Both the position numbers and the translations under genes were made by a program. DNA of 42,149 nt from Cyanothece sp. BG0011 (lineage in GTDB: Bacteria > Cyanobacteriota > Cyanobacteriia > Cyanobacteriales > Microcystaceae): contig NZ_PRLH01000098.1 in the NCBI RefSeq assembly GCF_003013815.1, positions 1 through 42,149 of the forward strand. The letters run 5' to 3'. The notes below the pieces were generated by a model, which saw nothing but the letters and a program-made list of their open reading frames with translations, was not told the origin of the DNA and ran no database searches. Below are positions 24,728-32,200 of the stretch, piece after piece (the first letter of the stretch is position 1; each line of letters begins with the position of its first letter).

Positions 24728-25915
24728 TTAACTCTGAGATAATCGTTGTACAGTCTGCCCTCCCAATAACCCATGAGCTTCGGCTAAATAATTGGGAATC
24801 TTATCTCGGTGAGGACTATTACTTAAACAGCTAGATAAATCTAATTTTTTGACATTTTCGGCATTTTTTCCAGGAAACCAATGCCCCCCATTTCCTAATA
24901 AGTTATAGCGCATTTTTCCATAGTCCGTCATATCATAAGCTAAGGCTAAATTTCTTAACCACAAAATTGTTTTAATATTAATATTGCCTGGGGTTTCTTC
25001 AGGGTCGGGTAATCCTTGATCCCAGGTATTAAACCAGTCTTCTCCTAACACTTTTATGGCTTCTTCTTCTAATTTAGCCAAAATAGGTGTTAAGATGGGT
25101 TGCGGATCATCGAGCAACGAAAGGGCCTTTAAATGTTCATCAAAATCCGTTGGACGAGCCGCCCCTAAACTCAGGGTATGAACTTCCGGGTGAGACAAAC
25201 AAAAAAGATCATTAAATACCATGGGGCTTAACGGTTGACATAATTCCACTAATTTTTTGGGGGGATCATAAAGTTTTCCTCCCTTATCAGAAGGACTAAT
25301 AATAAACACCCCCACATCATGTTTTTTAGCAGCTTCTATGGCCGGCCAATTTACCTGATTGATATAGTACCAATGGAGATTAACATAATCAAATTGATCC
25401 GTTTCTATGGTTTTTTTGATAATATCAGTAGGACCGTGGGTCGAAAAGCCAATAAAACGAACTTTCCCTTGTTCTTGTAATTTTCTAGCTTCTGCTAAAC
25501 AGCCGCCTGGACGAACACAATAGTCTAAAATTTGCTCGGTATTAATACCATGTAACCCCAATAAATCCACATAGTCTAATTGTAAAAATTTTAAAGATTG
25601 ATTAAACTGTCGCCGAAACTCTTTGGGATCTTCTTTAGGGGAAACTTTGGTTTGAACAATTAACTTTTCTCTAGGAAATTTAGGTAATATTTTTCCGAGT
25701 TGCATCTCCGAGGTTCCGTAGCCTCTGGCGGTTTCAATGTGATTGATTCCCACCTCTAAAGAACGGTTGATCGTTGCCTCTAAGTTATGCTGATTATCCC
25801 TAGGAATTTGCCAACCCGGAACATCTTTCCATTTATATTGATAGCGCATTCCCCCACAGGAAAATACGGGCATTTCTAATTCTGTGCGGCCAAATCTTCG
25901 ATATTTCATGATCAC
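24728..25915 (-). CDS. Aldo/keto reductase, long form
   Basis: A 395-residue NADPH-dependent aldo/keto reductase of the group with a C-terminal extension. The barrel starts with RRFGRTELEMPVFSCGGMRY. The catalytic tetrad positions read Glu61 (HIETARGYG, instead of Asp), Tyr66, Lys90 (VQTKVSP) and His122 (LLGLHG). The C-terminal extension of related proteins often carries a CxxCxxC [4Fe-4S] motif, but here only scattered residues remain (LSSCLSNSPHRDKIPNYL), so no cluster is expected. Substrate unknown. Lies 50 bases after the SDR gene on the same strand; co-transcription is possible. Confidence 0.9.
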   Translation of the reverse strand: MIMKYRRFGRTELEMPVFSCGGMRYQYKWKDVPGWQIPRDNQHNLEATINRSLEVGINHIETARGYGTSEMQLGKILPKFPREKLIVQTKVSPKEDPKEFRRQFNQSLKFLQLDYVDLLGLHGINTEQILDYCVRPGGCLAEARKLQEQGKVRFIGFSTHGPTDIIKKTIETDQFDYVNLHWYYINQVNWPAIEAAKKHDVGVFIISPSDKGGKLYDPPKKLVELCQPLSPMVFNDLFCLSHPEVHTLSLGAARPTDFDEHLKALSLLDDPQPILTPILAKLEEEAIKVLGEDWFNTWDQGLPDPEETPGNINIKTILWLRNLALAYDMTDYGKMRYNLLGNGGHWFPGKNAENVKKLDLSSCLSNSPHRDKIPNYLAEAHGLLGGQTVQRLSQS

Positions 25916-25965
25916 TAATTAGTAATAATTAAAACCCTGAGTTAGATAGCTGTTTTTTCATGGAT

Positions 25966-26595
25966 TTAAGCTTCACTAGGTTGAGTAATTATTTCTAGAA
26001 TTCGTTGCTGATAGTCATCTTTGAACAGAGAATCTACGCAAACTTGAGCCACTTTTGATCTCGGAATACTCCCTTCAAACAGAGTATCTGCGGATGACAC
26101 TAAAATTGGATTTGAGTTATCCTCGTTTTTAAGACCACCAGGACGGACAATGGTGTATTTCAAGCCACTATTTTCTAAATAGGTTTCTGCTTGTTTTTTC
26201 CAGTATAAAACTAACCAAAAAAGGTTAAGGGGATGAAAAAATTGCGAGACACACAGGGAAGAAACTAACACAAACTGTTCTATTCCTTGCCCTTTAGCAA
26301 CATCAACTAAATTTTTTGTCCCTTGATAGTCCACCTGGTAAGGTCCGCTAGGATCAAGACTCGGTGTGGCACCCGTTGCACACAGTAAGACAGTGCATCC
26401 TGTCATGGCTTTGGTTAAACTGTCCACGTCAAGGACATCCCCCACCGCTAACTCGACTTCAGGGGGTAAAATGTTCTTTCCTTTGTCTTGATCTCTGACC
26501 AATGCTCTGACAGGAATTTGACGGTTGACCAACTCTTGGACAATTCTACGACCTGTCTGTCCGGTTCCACCTGCGACTAATGCTTTCATCATCAC
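25966..26595 (-). CDS. Atypical SDR, NAD(P)-binding (NmrA/Ycf39-like)
   Basis: A 209-residue Rossmann protein: KALVAGGTGQTGRRIVQEL (glycine motif residues 9-15), VRALVRD with a basic residue that suggests NADPH, a GDVLD segment, and YWKKQAETYLENSGLKYTIV with the YxxxK-like region shifted as in atypical SDRs. It is short and may bind a cofactor for a redox or assembly role instead of a classical dehydrogenase activity. Three tandem Met codons at the start; which is used is unclear. Confidence 0.88.
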   Translation of the reverse strand: MMMKALVAGGTGQTGRRIVQELVNRQIPVRALVRDQDKGKNILPPEVELAVGDVLDVDSLTKAMTGCTVLLCATGATPSLDPSGPYQVDYQGTKNLVDVAKGQGIEQFVLVSSLCVSQFFHPLNLFWLVLYWKKQAETYLENSGLKYTIVRPGGLKNEDNSNPILVSSADTLFEGSIPRSKVAQVCVDSLFKDDYQQRILEIITQPSEA

Positions 26596-26735
26596 ACTCC
26601 TTTGACTTCATTTAAAATGGATACTGTAACATTTCTTTATTGTATGAAGTTTCATAACTTTCGTAACGGTCAAGAAGTCTGATGACCTAATCCCTATCTC
26701 AAAATCTCTGTCAACTAACTGGTTAAGAAATCGTT

Positions 26736-27479
26736 ATGCAATGTCAATGGCTCAATAATCATCCGAATAATGTCTCTGAGGGGTCTGTAAGCCATCTTGA
26801 AGAGCAAAAAGTTACTGAACCCTTAGAAGCGACTCCTGTTCATTTTAAGACCCAATTTGCAGGGTATATGGAAATGTATAGCGATGCTGATACAGTCGCT
26901 AACTATCTTAACGCTCATCAAGGATGGTTTTGTCGTTGTGCTGCGCCGATGAAAACCGAACCCATCGGCAATAACGGTTATATTTTAACGGTGGGGCGAT
27001 TTGGTTCTTTTGGTTATGATGTAGAACCTAAATTAGCCGTTGTTCTAGAACCTTCGATCAATGGGATCTATAATATGCACAGTATTCCTATTCCGGATGA
27101 ACCTTATTTAGGTTACGAGGTTGATTATCAAGCCTCCATGACCATTAAAGAAGTTCCCAGTCATGTAGCCAGTGCAGGGATAAAAAAAGCCTTTAAAAAA
27201 CAAAATAACACCCAGTTGCCTGAAATAATTACCAAGGTAGAATGGCACTTAGGAATGGATGTAGCGGTACAATTTCCTAAATTTATTCATAAGTTGCCCT
27301 TATCGATGATCCAGAAAACAGGCGATCGCCTGTTAACCCAAATTGTTCGTCAAATCTCTCCCCGTTTAACCTACAAAGTTCAAGAAGATTTTCATAGCGG
27401 ACACAACTTACCCATTCCCCCTAAAACCAGTCGTCATCTTGAGAAAATTGAAGAATCTAGTTTAGAAGAAGCAGCATAA
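26736..27479 (+). CDS. DUF1997 protein
   Basis: A 247-residue protein of the DUF1997 family of cyanobacteria and plant plastids, function unknown. The domain covers about residues 35-225: FAGYMEMYSDADTVANYLNA, HQGWFCRCAAPMKTEPIGNN, GRFGSFGYDVEPKLAVVL. No membrane segments. N-terminal 30 residues and the acidic tail are probably flexible. Convergent with the M23 gene; an inverted pair of heptamer arrays separates the two ends. Confidence 0.85.
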   Translation: MQCQWLNNHPNNVSEGSVSHLEEQKVTEPLEATPVHFKTQFAGYMEMYSDADTVANYLNAHQGWFCRCAAPMKTEPIGNNGYILTVGRFGSFGYDVEPKLAVVLEPSINGIYNMHSIPIPDEPYLGYEVDYQASMTIKEVPSHVASAGIKKAFKKQNNTQLPEIITKVEWHLGMDVAVQFPKFIHKLPLSMIQKTGDRLLTQIVRQISPRLTYKVQEDFHSGHNLPIPPKTSRHLEKIEESSLEEAA

Positions 27480-27481
27480 AG

Positions 27482-27553
27482 AGAATTAAGAATTGAGAAT
27501 TAAGAATGTAGAAATAATTAAATTCTTAATTCTACATTCTACATTCTACATTC
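27482..27553. repeat. Two facing heptamer arrays between convergent genes
   Basis: 27482-27509: AGAATTA, AGAATTG, AGAATTA, AGAATGT. 27523-27550: TTCTTAA, TTCTACA, TTCTACA, TTCTACA. The second is the inverse of the same unit family, so the two can pair into a long AT-rich hairpin. It may work as a bidirectional terminator for DUF1997 and the M23 gene. Confidence 0.8.
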
Positions 27554-27555
27554 CC

Positions 27556-28941
27556 TTACCCTTCAGGGCTTTCACTGGCTTGAGCTAACTGCATGGCACG
27601 CATTAAATTATTCATAGCGTACTCTAGATGAAGGCCCGCATCAACGGCCACCCATCCTTGTTCAGTCAGGTGTCGCCACTCAAAATGGAGGTGTGGCCCA
27701 GTGGAATAACCGGTACTACCCAGTCGTCCAATAACTGTCCCCTGTTCGACCCATTCTCCAGGTTGCACAAAGATATCAGAAAGGTGAGCATAACGAGATT
27801 CTTGGGTTCCTTCTAAGTGACGTAAGACCACCATTAACCCATAACCCCCAGACCAGTCAGCGTGAGACACTTCGCCAGCATAGGCTGCTAATACAGGGGT
27901 TCCCAAAGGTGCGCCAAAATCAGTGCCATTGTGCATTCTTCGGGTTCCAGAAATAGGGTGAGTCCGCCAACCAAAAGCAGAAGTCATGGTGGCCACTACA
28001 GGTAAGGGAAAGATTAAGTCGGTTTTGCCTGCTTGGGGCGCAGTGGCCCCATACATAGAAGCGGCGCGGTTATAACGGGGTAAGGGTTCTAAGGCGATGG
28101 ATAAACCCTGACGTTGAATGGGTTCTAAACTCACTACTTGTTCAGAGCTAATGGGACGGCGTTTTAACCGTAGCGGTTGAACTTGTGGGGAAGAACTGAC
28201 CGTTTGCGCTACTTTGGTGGTTGCTTGAGTTTGACGAGAGGCTAAGGTAACTCGACGGGACGCTAACTGTCGAGGTGCTTGAACTTTGGGCTGTTGAGCC
28301 ACTGGTTTTTGAGGCGCGATAGTGCCACAGTTTCCACCGGATAACTGACCGTTTTGGGCAATGGTTTGACAACCGGTGGAGCGTTCGGTTAAGACCACTT
28401 TATTGGGTCGGGTAATGGTGGGATTAGGATTACCGTAGCTTTTGGTATCAATATAACTATTTTGACCCCCTGCGGTGGTAACAGCAGGAGATAACTGGAT
28501 GTTTTTAGGTTGAGTTAGGGCCTGTTTTAAGGTTTGAGGGGGTTCGTTTTTAGAGGTTTGGGGATCTAAAATTTTCGGCGCCGATAATTTAACTTGAGGT
28601 TTAGCGGTTTCACGAGTCTGAGAAACCGAGGGTTTTGGGGAAACTTTGGGTTGATTGGGTTTATTAGAGGTGCTTGTTTGTACAGGTTTTGGACTACTAG
28701 CCGCAGTCGGGGGAACATAGGGAGAGGCTTTCGGCACTTTTGTCGGAGGTGGGGCAGCGGGTTCAGGTTTAACGGTAGGGGTTGGATTTTCAGGAATAAC
28801 TAGGGTTTCCGTTGAGGCGATCGCCCCATTGAATCCTAAACTACCAGTTAACATACCCAGTCCACTAACCACAGTGATGCCTTGTCTAAGCAGGGTTTTT
28901 CTTAAAGAAGGTTTTGATTTTAAGCTATGATGTTTATTCAT
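27556..28941 (-). CDS. M23-family (LytM) metallopeptidase with long proline-rich linker
   Basis: About 461 residues from ATG 28941 (MNKHHSLKSK); an in-frame GTG at 28959 is an alternative. A basic N-terminus and hydrophobic stretch (GITVVSGLGMLTGSLGF) form a signal peptide or anchor ending near GAIAS. A Pro/Lys/Thr-rich low-complexity stretch of some 250 residues follows. The C-terminal LytM domain has MTSAFGWRTHPISGTRRMHN, then HNGTDFG (His and Asp zinc ligands), YAHLSD and GPHLHFEW (HxH). All catalytic residues are present, so it should be an active peptidoglycan endopeptidase in the periplasm. The linker could span the thick cyanobacterial wall. Confidence 0.93.
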   Translation of the reverse strand: MNKHHSLKSKPSLRKTLLRQGITVVSGLGMLTGSLGFNGAIASTETLVIPENPTPTVKPEPAAPPPTKVPKASPYVPPTAASSPKPVQTSTSNKPNQPKVSPKPSVSQTRETAKPQVKLSAPKILDPQTSKNEPPQTLKQALTQPKNIQLSPAVTTAGGQNSYIDTKSYGNPNPTITRPNKVVLTERSTGCQTIAQNGQLSGGNCGTIAPQKPVAQQPKVQAPRQLASRRVTLASRQTQATTKVAQTVSSSPQVQPLRLKRRPISSEQVVSLEPIQRQGLSIALEPLPRYNRAASMYGATAPQAGKTDLIFPLPVVATMTSAFGWRTHPISGTRRMHNGTDFGAPLGTPVLAAYAGEVSHADWSGGYGLMVVLRHLEGTQESRYAHLSDIFVQPGEWVEQGTVIGRLGSTGYSTGPHLHFEWRHLTEQGWVAVDAGLHLEYAMNNLMRAMQLAQASESPEG

Positions 28942-29053
28942 TTCCGTCTCACTTCTCACAGTAGGCGACTTGTTAAAGCATCATAACGAATTTTAGACTC
29001 AATCAGCGAGTTGATTAATAATGGTAGGATTGGGTAATCGTTAAAAAATGTCT

Positions 29054-29539
29054 TTATTCGTTAATATTCCAAGATTTAAGCATTAAATAAGATTGAGGGG
29101 AAAACCCTAATTTATTATAAAGTTTCAGAGCAGCTTGATTCCGTTCAAATACCTGCAATCCAATTTGATGATAGCCTTGCTCCTGCACCCATTGTTGTCC
29201 TTTTTCAATCAAAATGGTGGCTAAGCCTTGACGACGATGGTTCGGTTTGACATAAATTAAAAAGATGTGTCCGTAGCGATCGCCACTGACTTGATCGACT
29301 CCAGTTCCCATCCACAAACAAGCAACTTGTTCTGATTTTGTGGAATTTTCCGATTGATACTCAATCCACCACAAGGGGGTTTTTGAGGATAAATATTGTT
29401 CGACGGTAGTGCTGAGATGAGTAAAATTTGACTGTTCAGGAAATAACTCTTCATAAGTGAGTTGCATAAATTTTAACAGTTTAGCTTTATCTTGGGTTTT
29501 CCCCTGTTTTAAATAGTAATGATGAGATAAAGGGGACAT
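29054..29539 (-). CDS. GNAT-family N-acetyltransferase
   Basis: A 161-residue acetyltransferase from ATG 29539 (MSPLSHHYYLKQGKTQ). The CoA-binding motif A is IYVKPNHRRQGLATILIEKG (R/Q-x-x-G-x-A), followed by GLQVFERNQAALKLYNKLGF. Acceptor substrate unknown. The frame stays open upstream to 29614, but those 25 codons (FPKMIYIRL...) are the tail of a decayed copy of the gene's own 5' end at 29606-29707, so they should not be counted as coding. Confidence 0.9.
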   Translation of the reverse strand: MSPLSHHYYLKQGKTQDKAKLLKFMQLTYEELFPEQSNFTHLSTTVEQYLSSKTPLWWIEYQSENSTKSEQVACLWMGTGVDQVSGDRYGHIFLIYVKPNHRRQGLATILIEKGQQWVQEQGYHQIGLQVFERNQAALKLYNKLGFSPQSYLMLKSWNINE

Positions 29540-29605
29540 TAGATGATTATTTTTTATATTTTCTCCGATTATACATTTTAATGACAAACGAATATAAATC
29601 ATTTT

Positions 29606-29707
29606 AGGAAACAAGTCTTCATAGGTGAGTTACGTGAATTTCAGCCATTTAGCTTTATCTTGGGTTTTTCCTGGTTTCAAATGATAATGACGAAATGACA
29701 GGGGCAT
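29606..29707 (-). pseudogene. Decayed duplicate of the GNAT gene 5' end
   Basis: Ungapped match to 29438-29539 at an offset of exactly 168 bases; by hand count about 80 of 102 positions agree and most differences are transitions. It reads MPLSFRHYHLKPGKTQDKAK then WLKFT, a stop (TAA at the place of Gln), then LTYEDLFP. The rest of the gene is missing. Looks like one of two former tandem paralogues, mostly deleted. Confidence 0.8.
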
Positions 29708-30102
29708 TTTCCCTATTCAACAATAGGGTAATGCGTCAAGAAGAATAAAAGTGAGGTATAAAAATACTAATAGAGAATTATTTTAGATTAGGGAGACGGT
29801 CACTAACTTAACTGAGATCGCCAGTGTTTTCAACACAACTAGAATCAGATACAAATAAGTCAATTTTTGTTAAGCTTTTCAAGTTCGATGTCATGATTTT
29901 AAATGATCAAGAGTTATTATAATTAATAGGAAGAGAAACAGAGTTAAATAAAGGATTAACAAAAATCTTAGCCGTTTTGGTCTTCATTTTAACTCCATCC
30001 TTCTCTATATTTTGACAGTTGTTAACCCTACTGTTCAGTCTATACATTACCAATAACCTGTCAAATTTACCCAAAGCCTAATATTTGATATGAGGTGAAG
30101 TC
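29708..30102. other. Intergenic region upstream of the murein hydrolase gene
   Basis: About 395 bases without a supported gene. TTGACA (30012-30017) and TATACA (30041-30046) are present but 23 bases apart, too far for a standard sigma-70 promoter. Otherwise I see nothing recognisable. Confidence 0.4.
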
Positions 30103-32133
30103 ATGTCTAGAATCTTCATTTCTGCTGGTCATAGTTTAGGAGATCCAGGGGCGAGTACGGCGATTGGAACCACTGAATCCCAAGAGATGATCAAAACTCG
30201 CCAATTGATCATAGATGAATTAAAAGCCCAAGGTTATCAAGAAAATATTGATTTTTTCTCTGTTCCTGATACTTATAGCCTCAAACAAACCATTAAATGG
30301 ATTAATCAACGAGCCAAACAGGGAGACGTTGCCTTAGAAATTCATGGTAATGCCTGTAATGGACAAGCCAAAGGAACAGAATGTTTCTATATTGTCGGTA
30401 ACAATGAGCGAAAAAACAATGCAAAATTAATCTTAGATGAACTGTGCAAAGTCGTTCCTAAATTAAGGCGACATGGTGGAGATCAAGGGGCAAAACCGGA
30501 TACAGATTGCTATCATGGCAGCCTAGGTTTTTGTCGTCAAATCAGCATTCCCTCCCTACTGCTAGAATTATGTTTTGTCGATAACTCATCTGATATGGAA
30601 TTGTTACGAGACAATCGTAAAGCCTTTGCCCAGGGAATTGTTAATGGATTAATTAAATGGAGTGGTGGCAAAATAATCTCACCTGATAATTATCCTGTCA
30701 TTGACATTGAAATCAATGGACAACTCTATGCAGATAAAGGCATTCTCGTTAATAATAATTCCTATATTCCTATGGAATTAGTGGATGAGTTTAAGATTGA
30801 AATTGCATCGGATGTCAGACGTATTGACTATGGTAGTGTTGTCTATCTCAAAGCGGTTGATCTTGATGATGTCACTGTAGGTTGGAAAACCAATACAAAA
30901 ACCGTTACTCTGTCCACGGCCGTTATTCCCCCACCCGTCAACGCCATTATGGGTAAAGGACAAGCTTCTGCGGCTCAATTGGATAGCTTTTTGAGAAGTC
31001 ATAATACGGACAATCATGTTGGTTTCTTCAACAAATTAGCAGAAGTCTATGTCAATGAAGCAGAAGTCGAAGGAGTTAACCATGACATTGCTTTTTGTCA
31101 AATGTGCTTAGAAACCGGATTCTTACGTTTTGGTAACGACGTTAAACCTCAACAATACAACTTTGCTGGTATTGGTGCAGTGGGGGGTGGTGCCGCCGGG
31201 GCTTCGTTTGCTAATGAAAAAGAAGGGGTTCGCGCTCAAATTCAACATTTGAAAGCCTATGCTTGTACACAACCTCTTAAACAAGCTTGTGTTGACCCCA
31301 GATTCCATCTCGTTGCCAGGGGATGTGCGCCCACAGTAGACAAATTATCGGGAAAATGGGCTGCTGATGGCAACTATGCCAAAAAAATCATGAAATTGTT
31401 GCGTAAACTACACACCCAAATCCAGATCAGACCAACCTTATCCCTTGAAATCTGTAGTCCCGAAGACGGTGAAACCTTCGACTTTGGCGATCGCATTATC
31501 TTTGAAGGAACTGCTGCGCCACAAATTGCTAAAGTAGAACTCTATGCAGACGATAAATGGCTTCTAGGAAGTTGTCAGGTTAATAATGGCAAGTGGTCAA
31601 TCGCTTATCAATTCACAGCCACCGGCCAACGGTTAATTATGGCCAGGGGACTGGATAATAACGGTCATCTGGTAGATAGTGCTGAAATTGATGTTTGTAT
31701 TACTTCCGACATTAATTCCAATCTACAACTGAGTCCTAACTTTACCCTTGGGGAGTTTATTCAGTCTGAAACAGCAGAACGACACAATATTGACAATACT
31801 CCTACCATGTCAGAAGTTGAACATCTACGCCAACTCTGCCTTAATATACTACAACCGGCCCGTGATGCTTTAGGACCGATTAGTATCACTTCAGGTTATC
31901 GTTGTCCTGAGTTGAATGAATTAGTGGGGGGTAGTCCTTATAGCGCACACCGGAAAGGCTATGCAGCCGATGTTATCCCGCAAAATGTCAGCACAAAACA
32001 GTTAGCTGATTGGATTGGAAGCCATTGTCGCTTTGATCAACTGATTAGTGAATATGGAACCAGACAAAATCCCGCATGGATTCATATTAGTGTCGATCCT
32101 CGAGAGAGAATGCAAACTTTCCGGATTCCATAA
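30103..32133 (+). CDS. Three-enzyme murein hydrolase: amidase_3, glucosaminidase-like, M15 carboxypeptidase
   Basis: 676 residues in five parts. 1-190: N-acetylmuramoyl-L-alanine amidase (SAGHSLGDPGA with His10; EIHGNA with His81; LLLELCFVDN with Glu155). 195-270: small beta domain resembling a copper-amine-oxidase-N/stalk module (INGQLYADKGILVNNNSYIP). About 280-438: glucosaminidase-like domain (FCQMCLETGFLRFG with the likely catalytic Glu; NFAGIGAVGGG). 445-535: Ig-like module (SPEDGETFDFGDRIIFEG). 543-676: M15A D-Ala-D-Ala carboxypeptidase-like (SGYRCPELNELVGGSPYSAH, His616, Asp623, and WIHIS His661). No signal peptide or membrane helix is visible, so export may need a non-classical or lytic route. 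GAGGTGA lies five bases before ATG 30103. Monocistronic by context. Domain calls from motifs; the glucosaminidase is the least certain. Confidence 0.85.
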   Translation: MSRIFISAGHSLGDPGASTAIGTTESQEMIKTRQLIIDELKAQGYQENIDFFSVPDTYSLKQTIKWINQRAKQGDVALEIHGNACNGQAKGTECFYIVGNNERKNNAKLILDELCKVVPKLRRHGGDQGAKPDTDCYHGSLGFCRQISIPSLLLELCFVDNSSDMELLRDNRKAFAQGIVNGLIKWSGGKIISPDNYPVIDIEINGQLYADKGILVNNNSYIPMELVDEFKIEIASDVRRIDYGSVVYLKAVDLDDVTVGWKTNTKTVTLSTAVIPPPVNAIMGKGQASAAQLDSFLRSHNTDNHVGFFNKLAEVYVNEAEVEGVNHDIAFCQMCLETGFLRFGNDVKPQQYNFAGIGAVGGGAAGASFANEKEGVRAQIQHLKAYACTQPLKQACVDPRFHLVARGCAPTVDKLSGKWAADGNYAKKIMKLLRKLHTQIQIRPTLSLEICSPEDGETFDFGDRIIFEGTAAPQIAKVELYADDKWLLGSCQVNNGKWSIAYQFTATGQRLIMARGLDNNGHLVDSAEIDVCITSDINSNLQLSPNFTLGEFIQSETAERHNIDNTPTMSEVEHLRQLCLNILQPARDALGPISITSGYRCPELNELVGGSPYSAHRKGYAADVIPQNVSTKQLADWIGSHCRFDQLISEYGTRQNPAWIHISVDPRERMQTFRIP

Positions 32134-32160
32134 CTTCTTAATCTGATTAATCAATTCTAG

Positions 32161-32189
32161 AAAAAATCCCCGCACTTCTAGCGGGGATT
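32161..32189 (-). terminator. Rho-independent terminator of glpD
   Basis: A perfect 9-base stem: AATCCCCGC (32165-32173) and GCGGGGATT (32181-32189), 7-base loop. On the minus strand it is followed by T6 (32166-32161). It lies 12 bases after the glpD stop; it also sits 28 bases past the end of the convergent hydrolase gene. Confidence 0.88.
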
Positions 32190-32200
32190 AAACCAACCAA

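Noticed and set aside
28594-28803. Plus-strand Arg/Gly/Phe-rich open frame
   Set aside because: Antisense of the Pro/Thr-rich linker of the M23 peptidase; composition follows from that linker.
29540-29614. N-terminal extension of the GNAT frame
   Set aside because: Its first codons are the end of the decayed duplicate, so the extension is accidental; ATG 29539 matches the family start.
30012-30046. TTGACA and TATACA as promoter of the murein hydrolase gene
   Set aside because: Spacing of 23 bases is outside the usual 16-19.
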